A stretch of DNA of 64,000 nt from Gilliamella sp. App4-10 (GCF_001690495.1 NZ_LZGS01000035.1:1-64000); one strand, 5' to 3'; shown: positions 50,893 through 60,999, numbered from the stretch's first letter. A program made the numbers and translations. Notes: generated from the letters alone by a model not told the origin.

Positions 50893-51783
50893 ATGCATTA
50901 CATCGGTCGTTTTGCCCCTTCACCATCAGGACCATTACATTTTGGTTCGTTGGTTACAGCGCTTGGGAGTTATCTCCAAGCTAAATCTTGCCTCGGTAAA
51001 TGGCTGGTTCGTATTGAAGATATCGACCCACCACGAGAAGTCAAAGGGGCATCATCACTGATATTAAAAACGCTTGAAGCACTAAATTTATATTGGGATG
51101 ATGCGGTTTTATACCAATCATCGTGCAACGAACGTTACCAAGCTATTTTACAAACGCTAATCGATAATCAACAAGCCTATTATTGTGATTGTACTAGACA
51201 GCGAATTCAAAGTCTGGCAAATGGTATTTATGATGGTTTTTGTCGTGAACGGCATTTATCTATCAATAATAAACAACAGTTTGCGATTCGTTTAAAACAA
51301 AATCACCCTATTTTTCAATTTGCAGATCAAATTCGTGGTCTACAAACCGTTGAAAAAGCTAGCGCACAAGAAGATTTTATTATTCATCGTAAAGCTGGCT
51401 TATTTGCCTATAATTTAGTGGTGGTATTAGATGATCATCAGCAAGGCATTACTGAAATTGTGCGAGGTGCGGATTTATTACCAGTCACTGCTAAACAAAT
51501 CTCACTGTATCAACTGTTCGGCTTTCCTGTGCCAAGCTACTGCCATTTACCGCTAGTACTCGATAACAACGGCAATAAACTATCAAAACAAAACCATGCA
51601 AACCCGATTGATTTAAACAATCTTAAAGCATTAACCGTTCAAGCTCTGCAATTTTTAGGGCAATGTGTGCCAAAACATTGGCAAGATGCCACACAACAGC
51701 AAATTTTAGATTGGGCAATAAAGCATTGGCAACTGATGAATGTGCCAAAGCAAAATATTCAATTATCCACCAATATTGGATAA
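50893..51783 (+). CDS. gluQ: glutamyl-Q tRNA(Asp) synthetase
   Basis: Attaches glutamate to the queuosine base of tRNA(Asp). It is a short GluRS-like protein lacking the anticodon-binding domain. The 296-aa product has GRFAPSPSGPLHFGSL (HIGH-type motif), the zinc site region with YYCDCTR and CRERH, and KLSKQNHA (KMSKS-type). I take the ATG at 50893 (MHYIGRFAPSPSG); an open extension overlaps dksA and is not homologous. Its 3' end overlaps moaA tail-to-tail by 21 bp. Confidence 0.96.
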   Translation: MHYIGRFAPSPSGPLHFGSLVTALGSYLQAKSCLGKWLVRIEDIDPPREVKGASSLILKTLEALNLYWDDAVLYQSSCNERYQAILQTLIDNQQAYYCDCTRQRIQSLANGIYDGFCRERHLSINNKQQFAIRLKQNHPIFQFADQIRGLQTVEKASAQEDFIIHRKAGLFAYNLVVVLDDHQQGITEIVRGADLLPVTAKQISLYQLFGFPVPSYCHLPLVLDNNGNKLSKQNHANPIDLNNLKALTVQALQFLGQCVPKHWQDATQQQILDWAIKHWQLMNVPKQNIQLSTNIG

Positions 51784-52737
51784 ATTAGGGGTAATACCAA
51801 CATTATGAGCATGTAACAGATGTTTTTCTGGTTTGATCATTAGCGAAGAAAAGATTCTTGCAATTAATTGTTGCTTTTGCGCTGGACTTTGAAGCAAATC
51901 ACGCAAATCAACTGCAGCCTCACCAAATAAACAATAATGTAATTGACCAATGGATGATACGCGCAATCGATTACAACTTTTACAAAAATCTTTTGAATAC
52001 GGCATAATCAGTCCAATTTTACCTTGATAGTCGCTATGGACATAAACTTTAGCGGGACCTGATAGCGGATTTCTAGATTGCAATTGCCAACCCTGTGCAA
52101 TTAGCTTTGTTTCAATCAAACTACCGGACTGGTGATAACGATTAAACACATCAAAGCTTTCGCCTGTTTCCATAAGTTCAATAAAACGTAATTCGACTGG
52201 TCGACATTTAATCCATGACAAATAATCATCTAAATTATCATTTATGTTTTTCATCAAGACAGTATTAATTTTGACTTTTTTTATACCCACTTCTAATGCT
52301 CTGTCCACACATTGCATTAATTCTTTAAGCTTATCTTGACCGGTAATTAATTTAAATAAATGTGGGGAAAGGCTATCAATACTAATATTAATCGCATTCA
52401 AACCTGCTTGATGCCAATGGTGAATATTTTTTAATAAACGAGAACCATTAGTCGTCATAGCCAGTTCTTTTACACTTGGGTAAGCGGAGATGATCGACAA
52501 AATATCCATAAAATCGCGACGCAAAGTAGGTTCGCCACCTGTTAACCGAATTTTGCGCACACCAAGCTCCGTAAATGTTGCAACAACATGATTAATCTCG
52601 CTGAGCGACAGAAATTTATGAGCCTTGTTAGGTTGATAACCATTGGGTAAACAGTACTGACACTGAAAATTACACAGCTCGGTAATCGACAAACGCAGAT
52701 ATTGAAATCGACGCTGATAATTATCAACTAATTGCAT
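51763..52737 (-). CDS. moaA: GTP 3',8-cyclase (molybdenum cofactor synthesis)
   Basis: Radical SAM enzyme for the first step of molybdopterin synthesis. The 324-aa product has the N-terminal [4Fe-4S] cluster motif CNFQCQYC, RLTGGEPTLR, the second C-terminal cluster region CKSCNRLRVS with a third Cys in HYCLFG, and the C-terminal double glycine (NIGG) needed for activation. It is alone: moaBCDE are not adjacent. It overlaps gluQ by 21 bp at the 3' end. Confidence 0.95.
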   Translation of the reverse strand: MQLVDNYQRRFQYLRLSITELCNFQCQYCLPNGYQPNKAHKFLSLSEINHVVATFTELGVRKIRLTGGEPTLRRDFMDILSIISAYPSVKELAMTTNGSRLLKNIHHWHQAGLNAINISIDSLSPHLFKLITGQDKLKELMQCVDRALEVGIKKVKINTVLMKNINDNLDDYLSWIKCRPVELRFIELMETGESFDVFNRYHQSGSLIETKLIAQGWQLQSRNPLSGPAKVYVHSDYQGKIGLIMPYSKDFCKSCNRLRVSSIGQLHYCLFGEAAVDLRDLLQSPAQKQQLIARIFSSLMIKPEKHLLHAHNVGITPNLSNIGG

Positions 52738-53082
52738 ATTATATTAAACACCTTATCCAAATCGGGAAGCATAGCCATTTCTGTGCTATACCGCGGCTAA
52801 TCCACCTTATGAATTGAAATATCACTTAGGCAAAAGAGCTTCAGAGTTTGGTTCAGTCTAGCATAGGCTTCATTTTTTGACTATGAACAAATTAATTTTT
52901 ATAAAATACCTGTTTACTGAACAATTAAAACGGTAACGCCTTCCTAAAATAACACCGTCAAAACACGAGAAGTTTCTATCATAAACCTCCTTTTTTAAAT
53001 AGAGTTTATCTAATTTACTTATTTAATCAGTTTGAGTATATAATAGTCGTCTTGCTGATAAAACCGTCAAACAGAGGTTGTG
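52738..53082. other. intergenic region between moaA and ppnN
   Basis: About 345 bases between divergent genes, no gene seen. For ppnN, TATAAT (53039-53044) with TTACTT 18 bp upstream is a possible promoter. For moaA I looked for a molybdenum-cofactor riboswitch like that of E. coli moaA and did not find its conserved sequence. Confidence 0.5.
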
Positions 53083-54459
53083 ATGATCACCCATATTAGC
53101 CCATTAGGATCGATGGATTTGCTTGCTCAGGCAGAAGTCGATATTTTAAAAAAATCAGCCAATAGTGAACTTTATCAATTATTTAGAAATTGTTCATTAG
53201 CCACTTTGAATGCTGGCACTAAAACCGATAATACTAAAGATCTGTTAGATAGATTCCAGTCTTTTGAAATTAATGTTATTAGCAAAGAACGAGGCGTGAA
53301 ATTAGAATTGATTAATGCTCCGGAAAGCGCTTTTGTTGATGGACGAATTATTCGTTCAATCCAAGCTAACTTGTTTGCTGTATTACGCGATATCCTTTTT
53401 TTAAATAGTCAAATCAGCGCCGTTAAAGAGCTTATTTCTAATATCAAATTTGAAAGAGATCATTCGTTTTATATTACAAACCTTGTTTTTTCAATTTTAC
53501 GTAATGCAAACTCACTCCATGTAGGTGAAGAGCCAAATTTAGTTGTCTGCTGGGGTGGACATTCCATTAACGAAAGCGAATATTATTATGCTCGCCAAGT
53601 GGGTATGCAGCTGGGTTTGCGAGAACTTAATATTTGCACTGGTTGTGGTCCTGGTATTATGGAAGCACCAATGAAAGGTGCCGCAGTTGGTCATGCACAG
53701 CAGCGTTATAAAGACAGTCGCTTTATTGGCATGACCGAACCATCAATTATTGCAGCGGAACCGCCTAATGCGTTAGTCAATGAACTGATTATTATGCCTG
53801 ATATCGAAAAACGTCTTGAAGCTTTTGTGCGGTTGGCGCATGGTATTATCATCTTCCCGGGTGGGCCGGGTACCGCCGAGGAGTTGCTTTATATTCTAGG
53901 TATTTTATTAAACCCAGCCAATCAACATCAATCACTCCCTCTGATCTTGACAGGACCAAAAGAATGCGAAGGCTATTTTGCATCAATAGATAATTTTATT
54001 CGGAGCACATTAGGTGATGAGGCAACCAAGCTTTACCAAATCGTGATCGACTCGCCCGAACAAGTGGCACGTATTATGAAAGATGGCGTTAAACATGTTA
54101 AATCTTCACGCTTAAAAACCGGCGATGCTTATGGATTTAATTGGCTACTGAAAATTGATGAATCGCTACAACATCCTTTTGAGCCAACGCACGCTAATAT
54201 GGCGTCATTAAATCTTCATCGTGATCAACCTGTGGAACTATTAGCCGCAGATTTGCGTCGTGCATTTTCTGGTATTGTCGCTGGTAACGTGAAAGAGTTT
54301 GGTATGAAGCAAATTGGCGAACATGGTCGATATAAGTTACAAGGAGATATCGGAATTATGCAGCAACTTGATAATTTATTGCGTAGTTTTGTTCAACAAG
54401 ACCGAATGAAATTGCCGGGAGGAAGTGCTTATCAACCTTGCTATGAAATTTGTTATTAA
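53083..54459 (+). CDS. ppnN: pyrimidine/purine nucleotide 5'-monophosphate nucleosidase
   Basis: Splits nucleoside monophosphates to base and ribose-5-phosphate; in E. coli it is activated by ppGpp (formerly YgdH). The 458-aa product has the LOG-family core [26 protein letters not shown] and [13 protein letters not shown] (E. coli PGGVGT), flanked by N- and C-terminal regulatory domains. I use the ATG at 53083 ([12 protein letters not shown]); a GTG directly before it is in frame, and AGAGG serves either. It converges with radA. Confidence 0.95.
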   Translation: MITHISPLGSMDLLAQAEVDILKKSANSELYQLFRNCSLATLNAGTKTDNTKDLLDRFQSFEINVISKERGVKLELINAPESAFVDGRIIRSIQANLFAVLRDILFLNSQISAVKELISNIKFERDHSFYITNLVFSILRNANSLHVGEEPNLVVCWGGHSINESEYYYARQVGMQLGLRELNICTGCGPGIMEAPMKGAAVGHAQQRYKDSRFIGMTEPSIIAAEPPNALVNELIIMPDIEKRLEAFVRLAHGIIIFPGGPGTAEELLYILGILLNPANQHQSLPLILTGPKECEGYFASIDNFIRSTLGDEATKLYQIVIDSPEQVARIMKDGVKHVKSSRLKTGDAYGFNWLLKIDESLQHPFEPTHANMASLNLHRDQPVELLAADLRRAFSGIVAGNVKEFGMKQIGEHGRYKLQGDIGIMQQLDNLLRSFVQQDRMKLPGGSAYQPCYEICY

Positions 54460-54505
54460 AAATAACATTCGTCGCAAATTTAATCGAAGATAAATCCAAT
54501 CTTAA

Positions 54506-54525
54506 CCGCCGATAAACCTCGGCGG
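54506..54525. terminator. shared terminator of ppnN and radA
   Basis: CCGCCGA / TCGGCGG make a 7-bp GC-rich stem with a 6-nt loop between converging genes. AATAATTTT follows on plus and AAGATTGG on minus, so it is more likely for ppnN. Confidence 0.55.
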
Positions 54526-54558
54526 AATAATTTTAACGATTGATAATTGAGATGATTT

Positions 54559-55938
54559 TTAAAAATCACCTAAAATATCTAATGCTTCTGAAACTTTTTT
54601 AACGGCAAAAATCTGCATATTTTCGGGCTTTTTCTTGGGCATATTAGCGATTGGTACGATTGCTTTTTTAAAACCATGCTTAGCGGCTTCAGATATGCGT
54701 TCTTGCCCACTCGGTACAGGTCGAATTTCACCGCCAAGGCCAATTTCACCAAATATAACAACATCTTGTGGTAGAGGACGATTGCGAAAACTGGATACCA
54801 GCGCCGCTATCAATGCTAAATCCGCACTAGTTTCGGTGACTTTAACCCCCCCAACCACATTAACAAAAATATCTTGATCGGCCATTTGTAACCCGCCATG
54901 CCGGTGTAATACCGCAAGCAATAATGCCAGTCGATTTTGATCTAATCCAACGGTTACACGTCTTGGATTACCATACATAGAGTGATCGACAAGTGCTTGG
55001 ATTTCAACCAGTAATGGTCGGGTACCTTCCCACAGTACCATGACCGAACTACCCGGTAGCATCTCATCGCCACGGCTTAAAAAGATTGCGGATGGATTAC
55101 TAACCTCTTTTAAACCTTGTTCAGTCATCGCAAATACCCCCAGTTCATTCACCGCCCCAAAGCGATTTTTATGACTGCGTAGCGTTCTAAAACGAGAATC
55201 AGCATCACCATCTAATAAAATTGAACAGTCAATACAGTGCTCAAGTACTTTTGGCCCTGCTAGCGAACCATCTTTGGTTACATGCCCAACCATAATAATG
55301 GCAATTCCTTTCGTTTTAGCAAACCGCGTTAAATAGGCAGCTGTTTCGCGAACTTGTGCAACACTACCGGGGGATGATTGGATATCAGTAAGGTGCATCA
55401 CTTGAATAGAGTCAATTACCATAAGTTTAGGTTGTGACTGTTCGGCAAGCAGGCAAATTTGCTCAATGCTTGTTTCGGACAGCATATTGATATTATCAGC
55501 CGGTAAACCCAAGCGATGTGCACGCATCGCAACTTGTTGAAGTGACTCTTCACCTGTTACATAAAGTGTATTCATTTGTGATGATAGCTTACTCATGGTT
55601 TGCAGTAACAACGTACTTTTACCTGCACCAGGATTACCCCCAATTAAAATCGCGCTACCCGGTACGACGCCTCCACCAAGCACACGATCAAATTCTGAAA
55701 AACCTGTTGAAAATCTTGGCAGTGCCTCTAAGCTGATTTCAGATAATTTTTGAATTTTTGCTTGACCAACACCACTACCCGCATAACCGGTTAATCTATC
55801 ATTGCGCGAAGCGGTACTTGCAAGCCTCACTTCAGTTATGGTATTCCAAGCATGGCAAGCACTACATTGACCTTGCCAACGCGGATAGTCTGCGCCACAA
55901 TCATTACAAACATAAGCTCGCTTTACCGCTTTTGCCAA
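54559..55938 (-). CDS. radA: DNA repair protein RadA
   Basis: RecA-like branch-migration ATPase in recombinational repair. The 459-aa product has the N-terminal zinc finger (CNDCGADYPRWQGQCSAC), Walker A GGNPGAGKST, Walker B LMVIDSIQ, the RadA-specific HKNRFG motif and a C-terminal Lon-like domain (GGVKVTETSADLALIAALVSS region in parts). Length matches E. coli (460). serB is upstream with a 9-bp gap, the conserved serB-radA order. Confidence 0.97.
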   Translation of the reverse strand: MAKAVKRAYVCNDCGADYPRWQGQCSACHAWNTITEVRLASTASRNDRLTGYAGSGVGQAKIQKLSEISLEALPRFSTGFSEFDRVLGGGVVPGSAILIGGNPGAGKSTLLLQTMSKLSSQMNTLYVTGEESLQQVAMRAHRLGLPADNINMLSETSIEQICLLAEQSQPKLMVIDSIQVMHLTDIQSSPGSVAQVRETAAYLTRFAKTKGIAIIMVGHVTKDGSLAGPKVLEHCIDCSILLDGDADSRFRTLRSHKNRFGAVNELGVFAMTEQGLKEVSNPSAIFLSRGDEMLPGSSVMVLWEGTRPLLVEIQALVDHSMYGNPRRVTVGLDQNRLALLLAVLHRHGGLQMADQDIFVNVVGGVKVTETSADLALIAALVSSFRNRPLPQDVVIFGEIGLGGEIRPVPSGQERISEAAKHGFKKAIVPIANMPKKKPENMQIFAVKKVSEALDILGDF

Positions 55939-55947
55939 TTTAATCTC

Positions 55948-56922
55948 CTAACCTTCACTTAATAAACTGGTTGATAAAATGCACCATAAACCCGTTAAAT
56001 CAGCATAATTAATACTGATTCGTGCCTTTTCAACTACTTTGGGTTTGCCACGATAGGCAACGCCTAAACCCGCTATACGAATCATCATTAAATCATTGGC
56101 ACCATCACCAATCGCCACTGTTTGCTCAATGGGGATATTAAGTGTTGCAGCTAATTGTTGTAATGTCCTTGCTTTATATTTTGCATCAACAATTTGACCA
56201 GTCACTTTACCCGTTAATTTACCATGTTTAATTTCTAACGCATTGGCATAAACTTCAACTAATTTTAACTTTTGCTTTAAGTGATCAGCAAAATAGGTAA
56301 AACCACCTGACACAATAGCAACATGCCAATTTTTTTTATGCAATTCTTTCACTAAAAATGTCAATCCAGGCGTAAGAGGCAAGCTATCTTTTACTTGCTG
56401 TAAAAGATCTTGATGTGCACCTTTTAACGTTGCCACACGTTTGCGCAAACTCGTTGTGAAATCAAGTTCACCACGCATCGTTTGTTCAGTCACGTCCGCA
56501 ACTTGCTGCCCGACACCATGCAATTTAGCCAGTTCATCAATACATTCAATGCCAATAGCGGTTGAGTCCATGTCCATAACAAGTAACCCCGGGGAGCGTA
56601 GCGTGGGTAAATTATCGATTGGGGCAACATCAATACCTAATGCTAATGATATCGATTTAGCTTTTTTAGGTATCACCCCTGCAATACGAACAATCTGATA
56701 AGTTTTGATTTTCCATGATGAAACAATCACCATTGGCATAGCAAGTTGATCTTGGAATTTTGATAAGACTGTTTTATTTAACTTTTTACCATAAATAATC
56801 CAGCCTGTTTTACCGGCATTATAATCTAAAGGAACCACTTCACAGCCATTTAATGACAGCGGTAAACCTTGCCAATGTTGGATATTTTCAGGTAAATCAT
56901 TGTAGGTGAGAGTATAAGCCAT
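55948..56922 (-). CDS. serB: phosphoserine phosphatase
   Basis: Last step of serine synthesis; HAD-superfamily hydrolase. The 324-aa product (E. coli 322) has the catalytic MDMDSTAI motif (two Asp), SGGFTYF and the GDGANDLMMI motif, after an N-terminal domain of about 100 aa. It is co-transcribed with radA by position. Confidence 0.97.
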   Translation of the reverse strand: MAYTLTYNDLPENIQHWQGLPLSLNGCEVVPLDYNAGKTGWIIYGKKLNKTVLSKFQDQLAMPMVIVSSWKIKTYQIVRIAGVIPKKAKSISLALGIDVAPIDNLPTLRSPGLLVMDMDSTAIGIECIDELAKLHGVGQQVADVTEQTMRGELDFTTSLRKRVATLKGAHQDLLQQVKDSLPLTPGLTFLVKELHKKNWHVAIVSGGFTYFADHLKQKLKLVEVYANALEIKHGKLTGKVTGQIVDAKYKARTLQQLAATLNIPIEQTVAIGDGANDLMMIRIAGLGVAYRGKPKVVEKARISINYADLTGLWCILSTSLLSEG

Positions 56923-57109
56923 ATCTGAACATCTTTATAAGATAAAACAAGCCCAAAATTTATCACAACTACTAAAGATTGTCCAAGTTAGGATTGTGTG
57001 ATTTTTTTAGTTTTTTATACTTAAACACATAGTTACCTGAAACTTTTTGACAAAATAGATAAAACCGTGGGTTACCTTTAATCATTCCACCGCGATGCTT
57101 ATATCAATC

Positions 57110-57451
57110 TTAAATATTCAACGCCCATAAACAAAGTTGCTCTAATACAGGCCCTAATTTTTCGCCAAATGGCGTTAATTTATAGACAACTTTTAAAGGG
57201 GGTTTATCACCAAAAACGCGTCGAGTAATTAACCCATCCTCCTCTAATTTTTTAAGTTGTATACTTAATGTCATATCGGTAATATGAGGAATAATAGTTT
57301 TCAATTCGCTGAATCTTTTTTCACCAAAAAGCAAATAATAAAGTATTACCCCTTTCCATTTTCCACCAACTAAATCCATTGCCAAACTAATAGGGCAATA
57401 ATAAGTTTTATTGTTATAACGTTTTAATGGTCTTTGTTCATCTATTTGCAT
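57110..57451 (-). CDS. HxlR-family transcriptional regulator
   Basis: Winged-helix repressor/activator of the HxlR type, 113 aa. Family marks are YYCPISLAMDLVGGKWKGVILYYLL (N-terminal Cys plus the GGKW motif), LKTIIPHITDMTLSIQLKKLEEDGLI and the wing RRVFGDKPPLKVVYKLT. Some HxlR members sense electrophiles through the N-terminal Cys. It diverges from a flavodoxin-fold oxidoreductase, the usual arrangement for a regulator and its quinone/aldehyde-detoxifying target. Confidence 0.88.
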   Translation of the reverse strand: MQIDEQRPLKRYNNKTYYCPISLAMDLVGGKWKGVILYYLLFGEKRFSELKTIIPHITDMTLSIQLKKLEEDGLITRRVFGDKPPLKVVYKLTPFGEKLGPVLEQLCLWALNI

Positions 57452-57463
57452 TAATTCACCTAA

Positions 57464-57510
57464 CTATCAAGTTTGATAGATATTGCTATAAGTTTATTTA
57501 CAAATAAACT
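57464..57510. promoter_or_regulatory. palindromes between HxlR gene and oxidoreductase
   Basis: Two perfect inverted repeats occur: CTATCAA-gt-TTGATAG (57464-57479) and AGTTTATTT-ac-AAATAAACT (57491-57510). A further TAACTATCA half-site copy lies at 57519-57527. Palindromes between divergent HxlR and target genes are typical operator sites; which one is bound is unknown. Confidence 0.55.
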
Positions 57511-57559
57511 AATTAGAGTAACTATCATTTTAACAGCAAAAAAGGAAAAAAGTATCATT

Positions 57560-58102
57560 ATGACATTAATTATTTTAGGTCACCCCAATATTAAACAGTC
57601 TATCGCCAATAAAACAATTATCGAAACATTACAAGATAAAGTTGAGGATATTGAAATTCGCAATATTCACAAGCTTTATCCAAACTATCAAATCAATGTA
57701 CAAGAGGAGCAAGCCGCATTACTCAGACATGACCTTATCGTTTTACAATATCCAATGTATTGGTTTAACATGCCGGCAATATTAAAAATATGGTTTGATG
57801 AAGTATTTACTTACCAATTTGCTTATGGCTCCAAAGGCGATAAATTAAAAGGTAAAAAACTATTACCAAGTTTAACCATAGGACAACAAGAACAAAATTA
57901 TAAAAAATATCACAACGATTTAATGGATAATTTATTAGAGCCCGTCAAAGTATCAACTTTATATACGCAAATGGAATATCTGCCACCAATACTTTTATAT
58001 GGTATTTCACCAGAGATTGAAGAAATGCAAGCTAAAATAAAAACAAAAGCACGACAACATGGGCAACAGTTAGTTGAAATCATAAATAAATATAACCAAT
58101 AA
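57560..58102 (+). CDS. NAD(P)H-dependent flavodoxin-fold oxidoreductase
   Basis: Flavodoxin_2-fold quinone reductase (KefF/MdaB/NQO1-like), 180 aa. It has LIILGHPN at the flavin site start, DLIVLQYPMYWFNMPAILKIWFDEVF (the PMYW/PAxLKxWxD family block) and YGSKGDKLKGKK. I take the ATG at 57560; the frame is open 29 codons further up, but that part lacks homology and covers the palindromes. AAAGG lies rather far upstream (about 14 nt). It is divergent from HxlR, probably regulated by it. Confidence 0.88.
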   Translation: MTLIILGHPNIKQSIANKTIIETLQDKVEDIEIRNIHKLYPNYQINVQEEQAALLRHDLIVLQYPMYWFNMPAILKIWFDEVFTYQFAYGSKGDKLKGKKLLPSLTIGQQEQNYKKYHNDLMDNLLEPVKVSTLYTQMEYLPPILLYGISPEIEEMQAKIKTKARQHGQQLVEIINKYNQ

Positions 58103-58108
58103 AAATCA

Positions 58109-58144
58109 ATATGATGATTTATAATAATTGATAAATCATCATAT
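58109..58144. terminator. bidirectional terminator hairpin
   Basis: A perfect 14-bp AT-rich stem (ATATGATGATTTAT / ATAAATCATCATAT) with an 8-nt loop lies between the converging oxidoreductase and rsmB. Short T runs follow on both strands. Confidence 0.65.
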
Positions 58145-58155
58145 TTTATGTTGTA

Positions 58156-59448
58156 TTAACTATGCTTTTTTAAAACCGCATAAAAAAAACCATCACCACC
58201 ATTTTCAATAGGTAAAAATTGTTTAAGTTCACCTTGTAATTTGGCGCTGGTGTTTTCTTGTAAAAAACGCTCAATTTGTAATTTATTTTCGTCTGGTAGA
58301 ATTGAACAAGTGGCATAAACTAAAGTACCACCAATTTTTAAATAAGACCAAATATTAGTTAAGATTGCATGTTGTAGCTCAGTTAATTGGGCAATATCAT
58401 TATCTCGGCGTAACCATTTTATATCTGGATGACGGCGGATAACGCCTGTTGCCGAGCAAGGAGCATCAAGCAAAATGCGATCAAATTGTTGTCCTTCACA
58501 CCATTGTTCTGGGGTTAATCCATCACCAATTTTAACTTTGGCGTGTAGATTTAAGCGTGTTAAGTTTTCGTGAATGCGCTTAACTCGACTAGGATCAATA
58601 TCAACAGCTAAAACTTGTGCTTTTGGGGCAACTTCTAAAATATGTGTGGTTTTACCACCAGGTGCTGCACACATATCCAAAATATGCTCGCCATTTTGTG
58701 GTGCTAACAAATAAGCGGCATATTGAGCGGACAGATCTTGTACCGTAACAGCACCATTATCAAAATAGGGTAATTTAGTCACATTGACTGGCGACAATAA
58801 TCGCAGTGCACTAGGTAGTTCAGCAAAGGTGTCAGACTCAATTTGTTGCTCAGCAAGTAATTGTTGGTACTCAGTGACTGTATATCGATTAAGATTAACC
58901 CGTAACCACATGGGTGGCTTTTGATTATTAGCATTAACAATAGCCTGCCACTGCTGTGGATAGGCTTGTTTAAGACGAGTTAACAGCCAATTTGGGTGTA
59001 ATGATTGCTGGTTTTGTTGCTTGCTGTCTTGCGTAAATTTTTGTTGTAATGAGATTTGCTGGCGTAAAAATTCGCGTAATACGCCATTGATTACACCCTT
59101 AAGCTGTGTTTTTTTCAGTGTGTTGACAGCATTCACTGTTTCGCCAACTGCGGCATGTTCTGGGATTCGGGTATAAAGAATCTGATAAATTCCCACTAAC
59201 AATAAATAGTGCAAAATTCTATTTTTACCGGTTAACACTTTACTCATTAAGGTGTGAATATAAAAATTAAGTTCTGGTAATACTCGCATCACACCAAAAC
59301 AGATCTCTTGCACCAACGCTTTATCTTTATCGGCTATTTTATAATTTAAAGTTATCAATGTCGCACTTAATGATTGCCCTTCTTCTAGCACATTAAAAAT
59401 AGCTTTTGCACAAATAGCTCGAATATTTTGATGTGATCGATTATTCAT
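58156..59448 (-). CDS. rsmB: 16S rRNA (cytosine-967-C5)-methyltransferase
   Basis: Methylates C967 of 16S rRNA. The 430-aa product (E. coli 429) has an N-terminal NusB-like RNA-binding domain (about 1-140) and a SAM-dependent domain with DMCAAPGGKTTH, VDIDPSRVKRI, the LDAPCSATGV motif (first catalytic Cys) and ATCSILPDEN (second Cys). E. coli keeps rsmB between fmt and trkA; neither is here. Confidence 0.96.
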   Translation of the reverse strand: MNNRSHQNIRAICAKAIFNVLEEGQSLSATLITLNYKIADKDKALVQEICFGVMRVLPELNFYIHTLMSKVLTGKNRILHYLLLVGIYQILYTRIPEHAAVGETVNAVNTLKKTQLKGVINGVLREFLRQQISLQQKFTQDSKQQNQQSLHPNWLLTRLKQAYPQQWQAIVNANNQKPPMWLRVNLNRYTVTEYQQLLAEQQIESDTFAELPSALRLLSPVNVTKLPYFDNGAVTVQDLSAQYAAYLLAPQNGEHILDMCAAPGGKTTHILEVAPKAQVLAVDIDPSRVKRIHENLTRLNLHAKVKIGDGLTPEQWCEGQQFDRILLDAPCSATGVIRRHPDIKWLRRDNDIAQLTELQHAILTNIWSYLKIGGTLVYATCSILPDENKLQIERFLQENTSAKLQGELKQFLPIENGGDGFFYAVLKKHS

Positions 59449-59481
59449 AATGATAGTGACCTAAATTCAACAATATGCTGA

Positions 59482-60825
59482 TTATAAAATTAATGATCCA
59501 ACCCAACCAGCAATAAATAACGGAATATTAAAATGGGTAAATGTTGGGATAACGCTATCGCGAATGTGGTCATGTTGCCCATCATGATTTAGCCCTGAAG
59601 AAGTGGCTAAAATGGTATCTGATGGCGGCGATCCTGCATCACCAATTGCACCAGATGCGCCAATTAAACAGACGGTTGCAATTGGCGAAAAGCCAAGCTG
59701 CACACAAAGAGGCACATAAACGGCAGCAATAATAGGGACTGTCGAAAATGATGAGCCAATACCTAAGGTAATAATCAATCCAATCAACATCATAACAAAA
59801 GCAGCAATCACTTTATTGCCAGCAAATAAAGCCGCGCTATGAATCACTAGTGGTTCGATTTCATGAGTCTGTTTTAATACTTCGGCAAAGCCTTGTGCTG
59901 AAATCATCACAAAACCGATCATTGCCATCATTTTGATGCCATCAGTAAAAACACCATCCGCTTCGCCCCATTTAATCGAACCCGATACAATAAAGCAAAT
60001 AAAACCAATTAAAGCCCCTAAAATCATCGATCCAGTATAAAGCTGAACAGTAAAGGAGAGAACAATGGCCAGTAGTGAAACAATCAGTGAGCGCTTATTC
60101 ACATTGTTTAACGCATCTAAATTCGCTACGCCTCGAATAATTTTATATTCTCTAGGTTTACGATAACTGACAAAGATCGCCCATAATAAACCCATAAACA
60201 TACCTAATGCTGGAATGGCCATTGCATGCATCACATTAACATGGCTCACATCCATACCTGATGCAGTAATATTTTTTAATAATATTTGATTTAAAAAGAT
60301 ATTCCCAAATCCCACCGGTAAAAACATATAAGGCGTAATTAGACCAAATGTCATAATACAAGCAATCATCCTTCTATCGAGTTGTAATCGCGACATCACA
60401 TATAAAAGTGGCGGAATTAAAAGTGGTATAAAGGCAATATGAATAGGGATAACATTTTGTGAAGAAATACTAACTAATGCAATAATGATAATTAAAATCC
60501 ATTTGATGCGTTTTTTCGCATCGCTTGAGGTAAGCTGTTTGATCGCTTTATCTGCCAATAATTCAGGTAAGCCAGATTTTGATATTGCCACTGCAAATGC
60601 ACCTAACATCGCATAAGAAAGCGCAATATTTGCCCCATTGCTGATCCCAGTATTGAATGCATCAATGGTTTCTTTCAACGATAAATGGCTAAATAGCCCA
60701 CCAACAAATGCGCCAATAATTAAGCTAATAACGACATGAACACGGCAAAGAGATAAAATTAACATACAAATTACCGCAACTACAACTGCATTTATTGACG
60801 AGAACAAATCAAGCACTGTATTCAT
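59482..60825 (-). CDS. Na+/H+ antiporter family membrane protein (NhaC-like)
   Basis: Integral membrane protein of 447 aa with about 11-12 helices, in the ion-transporter superfamily with NhaC and YuiF. Seen are repeated Gly-rich helix starts, LITPYMFLPVGFGNIF, IGLIITLGIGSSFSTVPIIAAVYVPL (in parts) and the end motif IGASGAIGDAGSPPSDTILATSSGLN, typical of this family. Substrate is probably Na+/H+, but organic substrates occur in relatives. It lies 33 bp upstream of rsmB on the same strand. Confidence 0.85.
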   Translation of the reverse strand: MNTVLDLFSSINAVVVAVICMLILSLCRVHVVISLIIGAFVGGLFSHLSLKETIDAFNTGISNGANIALSYAMLGAFAVAISKSGLPELLADKAIKQLTSSDAKKRIKWILIIIIALVSISSQNVIPIHIAFIPLLIPPLLYVMSRLQLDRRMIACIMTFGLITPYMFLPVGFGNIFLNQILLKNITASGMDVSHVNVMHAMAIPALGMFMGLLWAIFVSYRKPREYKIIRGVANLDALNNVNKRSLIVSLLAIVLSFTVQLYTGSMILGALIGFICFIVSGSIKWGEADGVFTDGIKMMAMIGFVMISAQGFAEVLKQTHEIEPLVIHSAALFAGNKVIAAFVMMLIGLIITLGIGSSFSTVPIIAAVYVPLCVQLGFSPIATVCLIGASGAIGDAGSPPSDTILATSSGLNHDGQHDHIRDSVIPTFTHFNIPLFIAGWVGSLIL

Positions 60826-60999
60826 AAATAGATTCTTAATTGAGAAGCAAAGCTTATTATTTTAGGCGATAGATATTGAAAGTGCAATCAATAGTGTATA
60901 CTCACTTCTTCTTAATATACAAAACTAAACGCGTGTTGCTAAAGAAGGTTAAAAATAGAAAGCTTTATAGGCAAATAAGGCTATTGTGGAGTGCGGTGA

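Noticed and set aside
52738-52900. Molybdenum-cofactor riboswitch before moaA
   Set aside because: Searched by eye for the conserved E. coli moaA leader sequence; only a short weak hairpin was seen.
57473-57559. Longer N-terminus of the flavodoxin-fold oxidoreductase
   Set aside because: The family fold starts at MTLIILGHPN; the extension covers the regulatory palindromes.
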